Source: Bacteroides luhongzhouii (GTDB taxonomy: Bacteria; Bacteroidota; Bacteroidia; Bacteroidales; Bacteroidaceae). From it: 64,000 nucleotides of DNA. The notes under the pieces were generated by a model, which was not told the DNA's origin, did not search any database, and saw only the letters and a list, made by a program, of their open reading frames with translations. The translations under genes were made by a program, and so were the position numbers. How positions within the stretch are numbered: position 1 is the first letter of the stretch; the number at the start of each line of letters is the position of its first letter. The DNA is taken from assembly GCF_009193295.2 (NCBI RefSeq), contig NZ_CP059973.1:2480001-2544000 (forward strand). Reading direction: 5' to 3'. Below are positions 52,542-62,241 of this stretch, piece by piece.

Positions 52542-54431
52542 TTATAAGATTAATAGTAGGATAAGTGCCAGTGCACCGCAAAGGAACACATACGCATATT
52601 GTTGTACCTGACCACTCTGCAAACCACGGATCTCGTCGCTTGTTGTGTTGGTGGCCCATGCCAGGAAGTCAAAGAATCCATCCACTACATGACGGTCGAA
52701 CCATGCGATAGGAGTAGAGATGCAGCGGAAGATAATCTTATGCGTAATAAACTGGTAGATATCATCAATATAGAAGCGATTGTAGGCTGCGTTGTGTAGA
52801 CCTTTGAATCGTTTTGCCAATGAATCGGCAACAGGCTGTTTCGCATTCCTGTACATCCATGTAGCGATCGCAATCGAAATAACCGCAATAACAACACTTG
52901 TAATAGCTACTGACAGATCAAGATGGATAGAGTAAGATTCACCATTCGAACTAATGAAATGTCCGAAAGGAATAAATCCTGCTCCACAAGTTACTACTGC
53001 CAGGAACATTAATGGGAAAGTCATAGCCAGCGGACTTTCATGTGGTGTGTGATGTGCATGGAGTTCTTTGTTTTCTTTTCCCCAAAAAATACCGTAGTAA
53101 AGACGGAACATATAGAAAGCAGTCATTGCAGCGATGACTGTCATCACCCATCCCATTACAGGGCTGTATTGGAAGCAAGCAGCCAGAATTTCATCTTTCG
53201 AGAAGAAGCCCGAGAATGGAGGAATACCGGCAATAGCAAGACAAGCAATCAGGAATGTCCAGTGGGTGATCGGCATATATTTGCGTAAACCTCCCATAGC
53301 GGACATTTCATTAGAATGTACGGCATGAATAATGCTACCTGCGCCGAGGAAGAGCAATGCCTTAAACATGGCATGTGTGAAAAGGTGGAACATGGAAGCC
53401 ATGTAGCCCAAACCTCCTTCGTGCGGATTCATAGAAGTACAAACACCCAGGGCTACCATCATGAAACCAATCTGTGAAATGGTAGAGAAAGCCAGTACAC
53501 GTTTGATGTCTGATTGTACGCAAGCCACACTTGCTGCATAAAATGCTGTAAATGCACCTACCCAGGCAACCATATGCAGCGTATTCGGTGCATATGCAAT
53601 GAAAAGTGGGAACATACGTGCCACCAGATATACACCGGCAACTACCATGGTAGCCGCATGAATCAATGCGCTGACCGGAGTAGGACCTTCCATGGCATCC
53701 GGTAACCAGATATGCAATGGGAACATGGCACTTTTACCGGCACCGCCGACAAACATCAATCCGAGAGCCAGCGGAAGCATGGAAGCTCCACCGCTAATCA
53801 AGGATACCGTATCCGGGGTGAATCCGAATGTGCCGCCATAATATCCGTAAATCAGGATACCGATCAGGAAGCCCAAGTCAGCAAAGCGAGTAACAATAAA
53901 CGCTTTTTTGGAAGCAGCGATGGCAGCCGGTTTTGTATAATAAAAACCGATTAACAGGTAAGAACTTACACCCACCAGCTCCCAGAAAAGGTACATCTGG
54001 AAGATGTTGGTTGCGACGACCAATCCCAGCATAGACATGGTAAACAGGGATAGGAAAGCGTAATAGCGTTGAAAACCGACTTCTCCTTTCATGTAACCGA
54101 AAGAGTAGATATGTACCATCAGTGACACTGTAGAGATGACGATCAACATCATTACTGATATAGGATCGAGCAAGATGCCCAAATCGAAGTGTAAGGTCTC
54201 TGTAAAAGGAAGCCACGTGAAGTTGTAAGGTATCAGTGTGGCGAATGTTCCGTCTTCCAGTCGTGGAGCGGAGAAATATTGGATAGCTGTAACGTAGGAT
54301 AGTACTGCTACTGCTCCCAGTATCAGCGTACCGATTGTACCCGCTGTCCGGTGGGACATCCATTTACCTCCAATTCCCAATATGAGAAAGGAGAAGAAAG
54401 GAAGAAGGAGTATTAGAATTGTTAGTTCCAT
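52542..54431 (-). CDS. nuoL: NADH-quinone oxidoreductase subunit L
   Basis: The largest antiporter-like subunit, 629 residues. Markers are LFWELVGVSSYLLIGFYYTK (about 148-167), PLHIWLPDAMEGPTPVSALI (about 236-255), HAATMVVAGVYLVARMFP, LAFSTISQIGFMMVALG near 313 and CLAIAGIPPFSGFFSKDEIL near 396. The C-terminal lateral helix region follows from about 560. Separated from nuoK by a 126-base gap that contains a palindrome. Confidence 0.96.
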   Translation of the reverse strand: MELTILILLLPFFSFLILGIGGKWMSHRTAGTIGTLILGAVAVLSYVTAIQYFSAPRLEDGTFATLIPYNFTWLPFTETLHFDLGILLDPISVMMLIVISTVSLMVHIYSFGYMKGEVGFQRYYAFLSLFTMSMLGLVVATNIFQMYLFWELVGVSSYLLIGFYYTKPAAIAASKKAFIVTRFADLGFLIGILIYGYYGGTFGFTPDTVSLISGGASMLPLALGLMFVGGAGKSAMFPLHIWLPDAMEGPTPVSALIHAATMVVAGVYLVARMFPLFIAYAPNTLHMVAWVGAFTAFYAASVACVQSDIKRVLAFSTISQIGFMMVALGVCTSMNPHEGGLGYMASMFHLFTHAMFKALLFLGAGSIIHAVHSNEMSAMGGLRKYMPITHWTFLIACLAIAGIPPFSGFFSKDEILAACFQYSPVMGWVMTVIAAMTAFYMFRLYYGIFWGKENKELHAHHTPHESPLAMTFPLMFLAVVTCGAGFIPFGHFISSNGESYSIHLDLSVAITSVVIAVISIAIATWMYRNAKQPVADSLAKRFKGLHNAAYNRFYIDDIYQFITHKIIFRCISTPIAWFDRHVVDGFFDFLAWATNTTSDEIRGLQSGQVQQYAYVFLCGALALILLLIL

Positions 54432-54514
54432 ACAGTTTTATTTTTATTACTTGATTTATTATTATTTGCTCTTGGTCCCGTAATATTTCATTGCTATACT
54501 CGGACCATACGTTT

Positions 54515-54558
54515 TGTTTCCCGGTGTGGAACACCTTGTTCCAAGGCATGAAACAAAT
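54515..54558. repeat. Palindromic 22-base repeat pair between nuoK and nuoL
   Basis: Two 22-base units, starting TGTTTCCCGG at 54515 and TGTTCCAAGG at 54537, match at 14 of 22 positions. They also form an imperfect palindrome centred at 54535 (TGTTTC/GAAACA outer arms, GGAAC/GTTCC inner arms). See findings. Confidence 0.6.
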
Positions 54559-54866
54559 CACCACTTCAGCTCGTCCAAGTTGCGTACCTGGATGCTTCGG
54601 AGGTTACGATAAATGTTAATCATGATGGCAATGGCTACTGCTGTTTCCGCAGCCGAGATGGCGATGGAAAAGAGTGCAAAGAAGTAGCCTTCCATTCCTT
54701 CCGGAAAGAGAAAACGGTTGAACACGGCGAAGTTGATGTCCGTGGCATTCAGCATTAACTCTACAGAAATCAGGATGGCCAGCGTGTTGCGGCGGGTAAA
54801 GAATCCATAGATTCCTGCAAACATCATGATGGTAGAAACTACCAGATAATATTCCATGTGTATCAT
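54558..54866 (-). CDS. nuoK: NADH-quinone oxidoreductase subunit K
   Basis: Small membrane subunit, 102 residues, three membrane segments. YGFFTRRNTLAILISVELML (about 20-39) contains the conserved glutamate, and FALFSIAISAAETAVAIAIM (about 63-82) the second. ATG at 54866 gives MIHMEYYL; an internal ATG three codons later is possible. Confidence 0.95.
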   Translation of the reverse strand: MIHMEYYLVVSTIMMFAGIYGFFTRRNTLAILISVELMLNATDINFAVFNRFLFPEGMEGYFFALFSIAISAAETAVAIAIMINIYRNLRSIQVRNLDELKW

Positions 54867-54898
54867 ATTCGAACTCTATTTTGATAGTTAATACTTAT

Positions 54899-55411
54899 TT
54901 ATCTTTTACGTGCAATGATGATACCACCGATGATACAAGCCAGCAACAAGATACTGACAGCTTCAAAAGGCAATACATAGCCGTATTTGTCACTGCTAAG
55001 CAGGGCGTTCCCGATAGCATGAATGTTAATCTCATGCGGGGCAAGATTAGCTGTCTGCATGAAATTATGCTTCAACGTGATAAACAGGATAATTGCTAAA
55101 CCGGCAATCATTGTGATGAGCCCGGACAGGAACTTACTTCGTTTCACTTTCTCGGCTCGGTCACCTTCTCCGCTGGTCAACAGGATGGAGAATACATAAA
55201 GAACGACGATACCACCGGCATAAACCATTATCTGAACGGAACCCAGAAAGGTGTAACCCAGCAAAAAATAGATGCCAGCCGTGCCGAAGAGCACGAAGAG
55301 CAGGTAGGTAGCCGAGCGTACGATACGTTGGGTAGTCACCGTCATGATGGACATAGCAATAATAAATGCTGCCAAAAAGTAGAATACTACTGTTTCAAGT
55401 GTTGATCCCAT
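54899..55411 (-). CDS. nuoJ: NADH-quinone oxidoreductase subunit J
   Basis: Membrane subunit next to the quinone channel; 170 residues, five membrane segments. LGSVQIMVYAGGIVVLYVFS (about 56-75) is the characteristic segment. It follows nuoI by 2 bases. Confidence 0.95.
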   Translation of the reverse strand: MGSTLETVVFYFLAAFIIAMSIMTVTTQRIVRSATYLLFVLFGTAGIYFLLGYTFLGSVQIMVYAGGIVVLYVFSILLTSGEGDRAEKVKRSKFLSGLITMIAGLAIILFITLKHNFMQTANLAPHEINIHAIGNALLSSDKYGYVLPFEAVSILLLACIIGGIIIARKR

Positions 55412-55413
55412 AT

Positions 55414-55911
55414 CTAAACTTCTTTTTTCTTTTCTATTACTTTACTACCGTCGTGATTCAACTTCAGGACAAGTTTCGTCCGGTCGAAGACTGCATGCTC
55501 GAAGTTCTGATCGAACGTGATGGCATCGTGCGGACAAGCATTGACACAGAGCTGGCAGAACATACAGGCACCCAGATCATATTCATAGGTTGCCAGGATT
55601 TTCTTTTTCTTTCCATCTTCTGTTTCGACGGTTTCGCTGGTCACTTTGATTGTATCGTTCGGACAAGCCATTTGGCACAGTCCGCAAGCTACACAGCGAT
55701 GTTCATTATTCTCATTGTGGGGCATATTCAGCGTACCACGGAAACGGTCGAACATTTTCAGCTCTTTCCGGTTTTCGGGATATTGCTCGGTCACTTTCTT
55801 ACGGAAGTATACCTTGATGCTGGTTTTCATACCCGTTGCCAGTGTACTGATGCCATGCACCAGACCACCTAAGTACGTATATTTTTTATCTTTATATTCC
55901 ATAATTTTCAT
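55414..55911 (-). CDS. nuoI: NADH-quinone oxidoreductase subunit I
   Basis: Ferredoxin-like subunit with two 4Fe-4S clusters that passes electrons to NuoB. 165 residues. Two CxxCxxCxxxCP motifs are visible: CVACGLCQMACP (about 73-84) and CMFCQLCVNACP (about 116-127). Three bases downstream of nuoH. In a complex without NuoEFG, this subunit is likely near the site where the unknown electron donor docks (inference). Confidence 0.95.
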   Translation of the reverse strand: MKIMEYKDKKYTYLGGLVHGISTLATGMKTSIKVYFRKKVTEQYPENRKELKMFDRFRGTLNMPHNENNEHRCVACGLCQMACPNDTIKVTSETVETEDGKKKKILATYEYDLGACMFCQLCVNACPHDAITFDQNFEHAVFDRTKLVLKLNHDGSKVIEKKKEV

Positions 55912-55914
55912 TTA

Positions 55915-56991
55915 TCAAAAGTGGAAGCCGAAAGCTACGCAGCATGCCATTAATAATAGATTTACCATAGAAATTGGGACCAGATATTTCCATTCCAGAT
56001 TCAAGATCTGGTCGATACGCAAACGTGGGAAAGTCCATTTGAACCACATCAAAAGGAATACCACAAAGAATGCTTTGGCGAAGAACCAGATAAAGCCCGG
56101 AATATAATCCATTACAGTGTTAAATCCATCCAAACCAACGATGTGCAGCGGCATCCATCCTCCCAGGAAGATAGTGGTGGCAACACTGGCTACGATAAAC
56201 AGATTCAAGTATTCTGCCAGATAGAAGAAACCGAAACCCATACCGGAGTATTCAGTATGATATCCGGCTGTCAGTTCACTTTCCGCTTCAGGAAGGTCGA
56301 ACGGTCCGCGGTTACATTCTGCATTTCCGGCAATCAGATAGATGATGAAAGCAATGACTGCAGGAATATGTCCCTTGAAGATAAACCAGCCATCGGCTTG
56401 TCCTTCTACGATTTCAGAAAATTGCATTGTTCCCATCAGCACTACCATCGTCATGATACTCATGCCAACAGAAAGTTCGTAACTGATAATCTGTGCACCG
56501 CTTCGCATGGCACCGATCAAAGAGAATTTGTTGTTACTACCCCAACCGGCCAACAAAATACCGACAACTCCAATGCTGGAAGCTGCCAACAGGAAGAACA
56601 CGCCCACATTAAAGTCCAGAATCGCCGCACCTTTATTAAAAGGAATACAAGCGAATGTCAGGAATGAAGCGATAATCACCATGAATGGAGCAAGATTGTA
56701 GAGGAAATGGTCGGCACCTTTCGGCATGAAAATTTCTTTGGTCATCATTTTGAGTACGTCGCAGACCACTTGGATAGAACCCCATTTACCAACACGGTTC
56801 GGGCCAAGACGACACTGGAAGAAACCGCAGACCTTACGCTCCATGTAGATCAATATGATAGCCAGGATGGCATACAGTGCTACGAGGCACACGCCGACAG
56901 CTACACATTCTATAAAGATGGCTAATCCCTCCGGCATAATGGAGAGCAGTAGCTCATGTATCCAGTTTGTTACTATACTAAAGTCGAACAT
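55915..56991 (-). CDS. nuoH: NADH-quinone oxidoreductase subunit H
   Basis: Membrane subunit forming the quinone chamber. 358 residues, about eight membrane segments. [20 protein letters not shown] (about 52-71) and [20 protein letters not shown] (about 232-251) with conserved acidic residues are typical. It directly follows nuoCD in the operon, where nuoE, F and G would lie in Escherichia coli. Confidence 0.96.
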   Translation of the reverse strand: MFDFSIVTNWIHELLLSIMPEGLAIFIECVAVGVCLVALYAILAIILIYMERKVCGFFQCRLGPNRVGKWGSIQVVCDVLKMMTKEIFMPKGADHFLYNLAPFMVIIASFLTFACIPFNKGAAILDFNVGVFFLLAASSIGVVGILLAGWGSNNKFSLIGAMRSGAQIISYELSVGMSIMTMVVLMGTMQFSEIVEGQADGWFIFKGHIPAVIAFIIYLIAGNAECNRGPFDLPEAESELTAGYHTEYSGMGFGFFYLAEYLNLFIVASVATTIFLGGWMPLHIVGLDGFNTVMDYIPGFIWFFAKAFFVVFLLMWFKWTFPRLRIDQILNLEWKYLVPISMVNLLLMACCVAFGFHF

Positions 56992-57080
56992 ATATTCTTA
57001 ATAATTAAGTATTGGTTTTTTTAGTATTAAATATTAATTCCATGCGAAAAATGATCTCTTGCGTCATATTGTCGGTTACT

Positions 57081-57108
57081 ACTTAATACTTGTTACTTAA
57101 TACTTGTT
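57081..57108. repeat. Perfect 14-base tandem repeat between nuoCD and nuoH
   Basis: Two copies of ACTTAATACTTGTT, followed by the related TTTAATATTTGTT. They fill part of the 132-base spacer. Confidence 0.8.
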
Positions 57109-57123
57109 TTTAATATTTGTTTT

Positions 57124-58716
57124 TTATCTATCAATATCCGGAACGACATAATCTATTGTTCCGCCAATAGCAATTAAGTCGGCAATCTTCGTTCCCCGGC
57201 AGATGGTGTCAATTGCAGCAACAAGCGGCAATCCCGTAGCACGGTAGTGCAGGCGGTAAGGCGTTTTGTCACCTTGACTTTCCAGGAAGACACCAAATTC
57301 ACCACGACTTCCTTCTACTGCAGCATAGTAACTGCCTTCCGGAACACGGATGATAGGTTTCATCTTCTCCTGATAAGGTCCCTCGGGAATATTGTCTATT
57401 AATTGCTCGATGATGTTCAGACTTTCCATGATTTCATCCATACGCACCAGGTAACGGGCAAAGCAGTCACCTTCCGTATAAACGATTTCTTTGAAATCGA
57501 CTTTGTCATATACACCGTATGGCATCCGTTTACGTACGTCACACGCCCATCCTGATGCACGGCCTGTACCTCCGGTACAACCGAAAGAGATGGCATCTTC
57601 ACGGCTTAACACACCGACGCCTTTCATACGGCTCTGTGCGATGATATTACCTGTGAATATATCGTGATATTCGTGGATGATTCCTCTCATGTAAGGAATG
57701 AATTCTTTTACTCGTTTGACGAAGTTAGGGTGAAGATCAGCCTGTACACCGCCAATCGTATTGTAGTTCATGATCAGGCGTCCGCCGCAAGTTTCTTCAA
57801 AGATATCGAGAATCTTCTCACGGTCACGGAATCCATAGAAGAATGCTGTCAATGCTCCTAAGTCCATAGCAAGACAAGAGTAGAACAGCAAGTGAGAGTC
57901 GATACGTTGCAACTCATCCATAATGGTACGGATGTACTGCACACGTTCGCTGACCTCAACGCCCATGGCTTTTTCAATACACATACACAATGCGTGACGA
58001 TTCTGATGTGCACCCAAATAGTCCAGACGGTCTGTTAATGCTAATGTTTGAGGATAAGTGAGGCTTTCATTCATTTTTTCGATACCCCGGTGGATATAAC
58101 CGCAGTTTGCATCAATTTTACGAATGATTTCACCTTCCAGAGAAACACGGAAGCGCATTACACCATGAGTAGCCGGGTGTTGCGGACCGATGTTGACTAC
58201 ATATTCTTCTTCACCGAACAGCTTCATCTCTTTGTTCTTGATGGTTCCGTCCGGGTTCAGTTCTATTTCTTGAGTCGTGTCAAACGTCTCTTCATTGGTC
58301 ATGCACAGTGGGTTATCCTTTTCCGGATCGTTATCCTTACGCATTGGATAACCTATCCAGTCGTTACGCAGATACAGCCGGCGCATGTCAGGATGACCAA
58401 CAAAGGTGATACCATAATAATCGAAAACTTCACGTTCGTAGAAGTCGGCTATCTTCCAGATGTCGCTGACAGATGGAATTTCCGGTAGCTCGCGGTTGGT
58501 TGTCGCTGTTTTTAGTGCTATCCGTTCGCCTGTAATGGTAGATTCCAGATGGTAGACTACGCCTAAGCCGCGGAGTTTTTCCGGAGCGTCTTTCTCATCG
58601 GCTACTCCCCAGTCCATACCGGTGAGGCTTTCGAGAAAGTCCATCTGTTTTTCATTTCGCAAGCGCAGCATCTCGTCGTGTAACGCTGCAGGAGCTATAA
58701 ATTGTATTTCTTGCAT
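57124..58716 (-). CDS. nuoCD: NADH-quinone oxidoreductase fused subunits C and D
   Basis: Peripheral-arm protein, 530 residues. The N-terminal NuoC domain spans about 1-140 (FYEREVFDYYGITFVGHPDM, then RLYLRNDWIGYP). The NuoD domain follows (IGPQHPATHGVMRFRVSLEG near 176-195, YLGAHQN near 233). Quinone-site residues sit in this domain. Fusion of C and D is known in other bacteria. The gene is after nuoB with a 27-base gap. Confidence 0.95.
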   Translation of the reverse strand: MQEIQFIAPAALHDEMLRLRNEKQMDFLESLTGMDWGVADEKDAPEKLRGLGVVYHLESTITGERIALKTATTNRELPEIPSVSDIWKIADFYEREVFDYYGITFVGHPDMRRLYLRNDWIGYPMRKDNDPEKDNPLCMTNEETFDTTQEIELNPDGTIKNKEMKLFGEEEYVVNIGPQHPATHGVMRFRVSLEGEIIRKIDANCGYIHRGIEKMNESLTYPQTLALTDRLDYLGAHQNRHALCMCIEKAMGVEVSERVQYIRTIMDELQRIDSHLLFYSCLAMDLGALTAFFYGFRDREKILDIFEETCGGRLIMNYNTIGGVQADLHPNFVKRVKEFIPYMRGIIHEYHDIFTGNIIAQSRMKGVGVLSREDAISFGCTGGTGRASGWACDVRKRMPYGVYDKVDFKEIVYTEGDCFARYLVRMDEIMESLNIIEQLIDNIPEGPYQEKMKPIIRVPEGSYYAAVEGSRGEFGVFLESQGDKTPYRLHYRATGLPLVAAIDTICRGTKIADLIAIGGTIDYVVPDIDR

Positions 58717-58743
58717 AAATCCTTTAAATTACAGAATGTAGAA

Positions 58744-59346
58744 TCATTCTTCATTTTTTAAATAATCCGGTTTCTTCTCTTTTCTGTTTACTCCACCAAA
58801 GAACTTTTCTATTTTCACTTTGCGTTGCAATTGCATCATGCCATAATAGAATGCTTCAGGACGTGGCGGGCATCCGGGAATATATACATCTACCGGAAGA
58901 ATCTTGTCCACTCCGTTTACTACGTGATAGGACTTCTTGAAAGGACCTCCGCTGACAGCGCATCCGCCTACGGCAACCACATACTTCGGGTCGGGCATCT
59001 GGTCATAGAGTCGTTTCAGTACCGGAGCCATTTTATTGGTGATTGTTCCGCATACCATAATCATATCAGCCTGGCGCGGACTGGCACGTGCTACTTCAAA
59101 CCCAAAGCGGGCCATGTCATAACGCGCGGCACCCAGTGCCATAAATTCGATACCGCAGCAACTGGTTGCAAAGGTAAGCGGCCACAGTGAATTGCTGCGT
59201 CCCCAGTTGATAAAGTCGTCAAGTACTCCGAGGGCAACATTGGCTCCTCCTGCATTAAGTTCCTTGACCAACTTTTCCAATGATTCATTGTCGATAAACT
59301 CATCATACGGAATAGATTTTATTTTTGGCTTTTTGGTTATTTCCAT
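58744..59346 (-). CDS. nuoB: NADH-quinone oxidoreductase subunit B
   Basis: Carries the terminal N2 iron-sulfur cluster. 200 residues. [11 protein letters not shown] (about 62-72), [10 protein letters not shown] (about 100-115) and [11 protein letters not shown] with [11 protein letters not shown] supply the four cysteines. Its start overlaps the nuoA end by 10 bases, suggesting coupled translation. Confidence 0.96.
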   Translation of the reverse strand: MEITKKPKIKSIPYDEFIDNESLEKLVKELNAGGANVALGVLDDFINWGRSNSLWPLTFATSCCGIEFMALGAARYDMARFGFEVARASPRQADMIMVCGTITNKMAPVLKRLYDQMPDPKYVVAVGGCAVSGGPFKKSYHVVNGVDKILPVDVYIPGCPPRPEAFYYGMMQLQRKVKIEKFFGGVNRKEKKPDYLKNEE

Positions 59347-59687
59347 TCCAAAGCTCCTTTCCTCCAGGCATAAGCAAGACCCAGAACTAAAATGATAAAG
59401 AAGAAGAGAACACTAATAAGTCCCTGTGGTCCCATGTCGCGCATAACTACCGCCCACGGAAACAGAAAAGCTGTTTCGACATCGAACATAAGGAATAGGA
59501 TGGCAAACAAGTAGTAGCCTACACGGAACTGCATCCATGATTTGCCACGTGTCGGTATACCACATTCATAAGCCTCAAACTTTTGCAGATTGTATGAACG
59601 GGGAGAGATAGCACGCGAAAGGGCTATTACTACACCGACAAAAGCAAGCGCTGTCAGTAAAACAACAACTAAAAACGTAAAATTCAT
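59337..59687 (-). CDS. nuoA: NADH-quinone oxidoreductase subunit A
   Basis: First gene of the operon. 116 residues, three membrane segments. [11 protein letters not shown] (about 37-47) and [19 protein letters not shown] (about 66-84) are the conserved blocks. No -7 element was recognised in the 118 bases before it. Confidence 0.95.
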   Translation of the reverse strand: MNFTFLVVVLLTALAFVGVVIALSRAISPRSYNLQKFEAYECGIPTRGKSWMQFRVGYYLFAILFLMFDVETAFLFPWAVVMRDMGPQGLISVLFFFIILVLGLAYAWRKGALEWK

Positions 59688-59805
59688 AATTCAATAGCTG
59701 TTTAGATTGAATATTATATAGAAATAAACAATTAGTCTATTCGTCCTATGGAGAATAAAACCAACTGTAATAGATGACGAGTAAAAGAGTCTACTGTACT
59801 GTAGG

Positions 59806-60183
59806 CTAAATAACAATTTTTCTCAACCCATATATATAATAGGAGATAGGATCGTAATAGTATGTAAGAGAATGGGACGAGACAGGGTGAGGCGGGCTTT
59901 GACGTTTGTAATGGTCGCAGAAATAAGCGATTAACAAAAGCATACTTTTATCTGTTGGAACATGTGCAACATCTGTATGGCTCATATCGCAGGATTGGGT
60001 CGTATAAAGATTGTAAAGACGTTCTAAAGCATTTTGAACCGGACGATCCTGCGATACATAGCATCTCTCCTGCCGATAAGTCGGGGAGGCAACTTTGCAC
60101 ATATCTTCCATTGTTCCGTTAGTTGCACAATGGATGAGCAAAGCCAATATTAACAGTAGTCCGAATTTTAAGCTTTGTTTCAT
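59806..60183 (-). CDS. Small secreted protein of unknown function
   Basis: Not recognised. A 125-residue protein with a hydrophobic N-terminal signal (LLLILALLIHCATNG) whose Cys19 could be a lipobox cysteine, although IHCA is not an ideal lipobox. The mature part has four further cysteines (CK near 29, CY near 42, CD near 65, CD near 89), which would suit two disulfides, and a tyrosine-rich C-terminus (LTYYYDPISYYIYGL). It is upstream of and in the same direction as nuoA, but 118 bases separate them and it has its own promoter. Confidence 0.65.
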   Translation of the reverse strand: MKQSLKFGLLLILALLIHCATNGTMEDMCKVASPTYRQERCYVSQDRPVQNALERLYNLYTTQSCDMSHTDVAHVPTDKSMLLLIAYFCDHYKRQSPPHPVSSHSLTYYYDPISYYIYGLRKIVI

Positions 60184-60202
60184 CTTTCTCTTTTAACGGC
60201 TG

Positions 60203-60236
60203 CAAATATAGAACTAATATTTATACTTTTTGCAAA
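60203..60236 (-). promoter_or_regulatory. Promoter of the small secreted protein gene
   Basis: Minus-strand -7 TATATTTG (60203-60210) and -33 TTTG (60233-60236), with a 22-base spacer. Confidence 0.55.
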
Positions 60237-60444
60237 GTCCGTATGGCAAAAAAGCTTTTTTTAACTCCGCTTCTTTTAGATGCGTTTTTTAGCCCGCATA
60301 GTTTCACAGATATAGTTTTGGAATAAGGTAATCTTTTTACCATCATTTGTTAAAAGATGCAATAAAAAAGATGATTTACGTTCTTTTTTATGAATTACAC
60401 AAAGAAAATACATTTTTTTGCAGATTAAGAAAGAATACACTATT

Positions 60445-62049
60445 ATGAAACGCACACTTTGGTTTACATTTTTCCTTCTAAACTCTTTGTTTTATCTCTA
60501 TGCAGATAGTGAGAATGATTCTTTGTTGAAGGTATTGGACAAAGTGATTTCTGAACGTTTGATATATACCCAGAAAAAAGAAGCGACCATAAAAGAATTA
60601 AAGAAAAAGAAGGTTGGCCTTGATTCGTTGGAGGATATATATAATTTAAATAAAGAGATTATCCACCAATATGAGACCTTTGTCTGCGATTCGGCAGAAC
60701 AATATATTCATGAGAATATTGATATAGCAAAAACAATCGGTAATAAAGAATATCTTTTGGAAGAGCAACTCCGGTTGGCTTTTGTCTATTCCTTATCCGG
60801 TTTGTTTATTCAAGCTAATGATATTTTTAAGTCGATAAAATGTCCGGATTTACCCGATCATTTAAAAGCTTTGTATTGCTGGAATCGTATACGTTATTAT
60901 GAAAATCTCATTAAATACACGGATGATGTACGATTTTCAAACGAGTATATATCGGAAAAAGAAGCTTATCGGGATACGGTGATGAGCATCTTATTTGACC
61001 AGTCGGATGAATATAGAAAAGAAAAAGCGGTGAAACTTCAAGATAAAGGGAGTACAAAAGAAGCTCTTCTGATTTTGACAGAGATATATGATAAGCAGGA
61101 GCCGTCCTCTCATGGATATGCTATGATGGCTATGGGACTTGCCAGGGCTTATCGGTTGATCGGAAATTATGCATTGGAAGAAAAGTTTTTAATGCTGGCT
61201 GCTATGACAGATACAAAACTGGCTGTAAAAGAGAATGAGGCATTATTGACATTGGCAGTTAATTTGTATCATAAAGGAGATATAGACAGGGCTTATAATT
61301 ATATTAAGGTAGCGTTGGATGATGCCATCTTCTATAATTCCCGTTTTAAGAATACAGTAATTGCCCGTATCCATCCGATTATTGAAAATACGTACTTGAT
61401 CCGGTTGGAAAAACAAAAGCAGAACCTTCGTTTTTATATATTTCTGACTAGCTTGTTTGTGGTAGCTCTTGCTATCACCCTGTATTTTACATATAAACAA
61501 ACAAAAATTGTATCCCGGGCTAAGCGGCATCTGAAAGCTATGAATGAGGAATTGGTCGGGTTGAATAAGAATCTCGACGAAGCTAATTTGATTAAAGAAA
61601 AGTATGTGGGGTATTTTATGAATCAATGTGCTGTTTATATTAATAAACTCGATGAGTACAGGAAGAATGTGAACAGGAAAATCAAGACCGGACAGATTGA
61701 TGATTTGTATAAATCATCTTCTCGTCCTTTTGAAAAGGAACTTGAAGGGCTTTATCAGAACTTTGATAAAGCGTTCCTTAAATTGTATCCTAACTTTGTG
61801 GAAGAGTTCAATTCTTTGTTGAAACCGGAGGAACGCTATAAATTGGAAAAAGACCAACTGAATACAGAATTACGCATATTTGCATTGATTCGATTAGGAA
61901 TTACCGATGTTGGACAGATCGCTGTATTTTTACATTATTCTGTGCAGACAATTTATAATTATAAGAGTAAAGTGAAGAGAATGTCCACTCTTGATAGTAA
62001 TATCTTTGAAGAAGAGGTAAAAAAACTTGGTTCTTTGTCTCAAAAATGA
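60445..62049 (+). CDS. DUF6377 protein: secreted TPR-like sensor with membrane segment and C-terminal HTH
   Basis: A 534-residue protein; the ATG at 60445 gives a clean signal (LWFTFFLLNSLFYLYA). The periplasmic part (about 25-325) is helical with TPR-like repeats. A single membrane segment lies near 328-350 (FYIFLTSLFVVALAITLYF). The cytoplasmic part includes a coiled coil and the DUF6377 region. The C-terminal GITDVGQIAVFLHYSVQTIY then NYKSKVK resembles a LuxR-type recognition helix. It looks like a one-protein transmembrane transcriptional regulator. It is near an ECF sigma gene, but a terminator separates them. Confidence 0.8.
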   Translation: MKRTLWFTFFLLNSLFYLYADSENDSLLKVLDKVISERLIYTQKKEATIKELKKKKVGLDSLEDIYNLNKEIIHQYETFVCDSAEQYIHENIDIAKTIGNKEYLLEEQLRLAFVYSLSGLFIQANDIFKSIKCPDLPDHLKALYCWNRIRYYENLIKYTDDVRFSNEYISEKEAYRDTVMSILFDQSDEYRKEKAVKLQDKGSTKEALLILTEIYDKQEPSSHGYAMMAMGLARAYRLIGNYALEEKFLMLAAMTDTKLAVKENEALLTLAVNLYHKGDIDRAYNYIKVALDDAIFYNSRFKNTVIARIHPIIENTYLIRLEKQKQNLRFYIFLTSLFVVALAITLYFTYKQTKIVSRAKRHLKAMNEELVGLNKNLDEANLIKEKYVGYFMNQCAVYINKLDEYRKNVNRKIKTGQIDDLYKSSSRPFEKELEGLYQNFDKAFLKLYPNFVEEFNSLLKPEERYKLEKDQLNTELRIFALIRLGITDVGQIAVFLHYSVQTIYNYKSKVKRMSTLDSNIFEEEVKKLGSLSQK

Positions 62050-62147
62050 TTCTATCCGGTTTACCAAAACTAAAAAATGGTATTGATTTAAAATGTTGAT
62101 TATTAAATGTATATGTGAATAATAGTCTTTAAAATGTTTACTTTCCC

Positions 62148-62177
62148 GCCTACTTCCATTAAGAAGTAGGCTTTTTT
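62148..62177 (+). terminator. Terminator after the DUF6377 gene
   Basis: A perfect 9-base-pair stem, GCCTACTTC with GAAGTAGGC, then a T-run. Confidence 0.85.
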
Positions 62178-62183
62178 CATCTC

Positions 62184-62191
62184 TATATTTG
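62184..62191 (+). promoter_or_regulatory. -7 element of the ECF sigma operon
   Basis: TATATTTG, exact, 50 bases before the sigma gene. No -33 TTTG is visible. Confidence 0.5.
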
Positions 62192-62241
62192 CATCACAAG
62201 ATTTTTGATAACTGAATACTAATCTAAAGAAACACACAACT

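Noticed and set aside
54364..54564. 66-residue frame between nuoK and nuoL on the minus strand
   Set aside because: It overlaps the nuoL start, has no similarity to known small subunits, and its coding potential comes from the palindrome.
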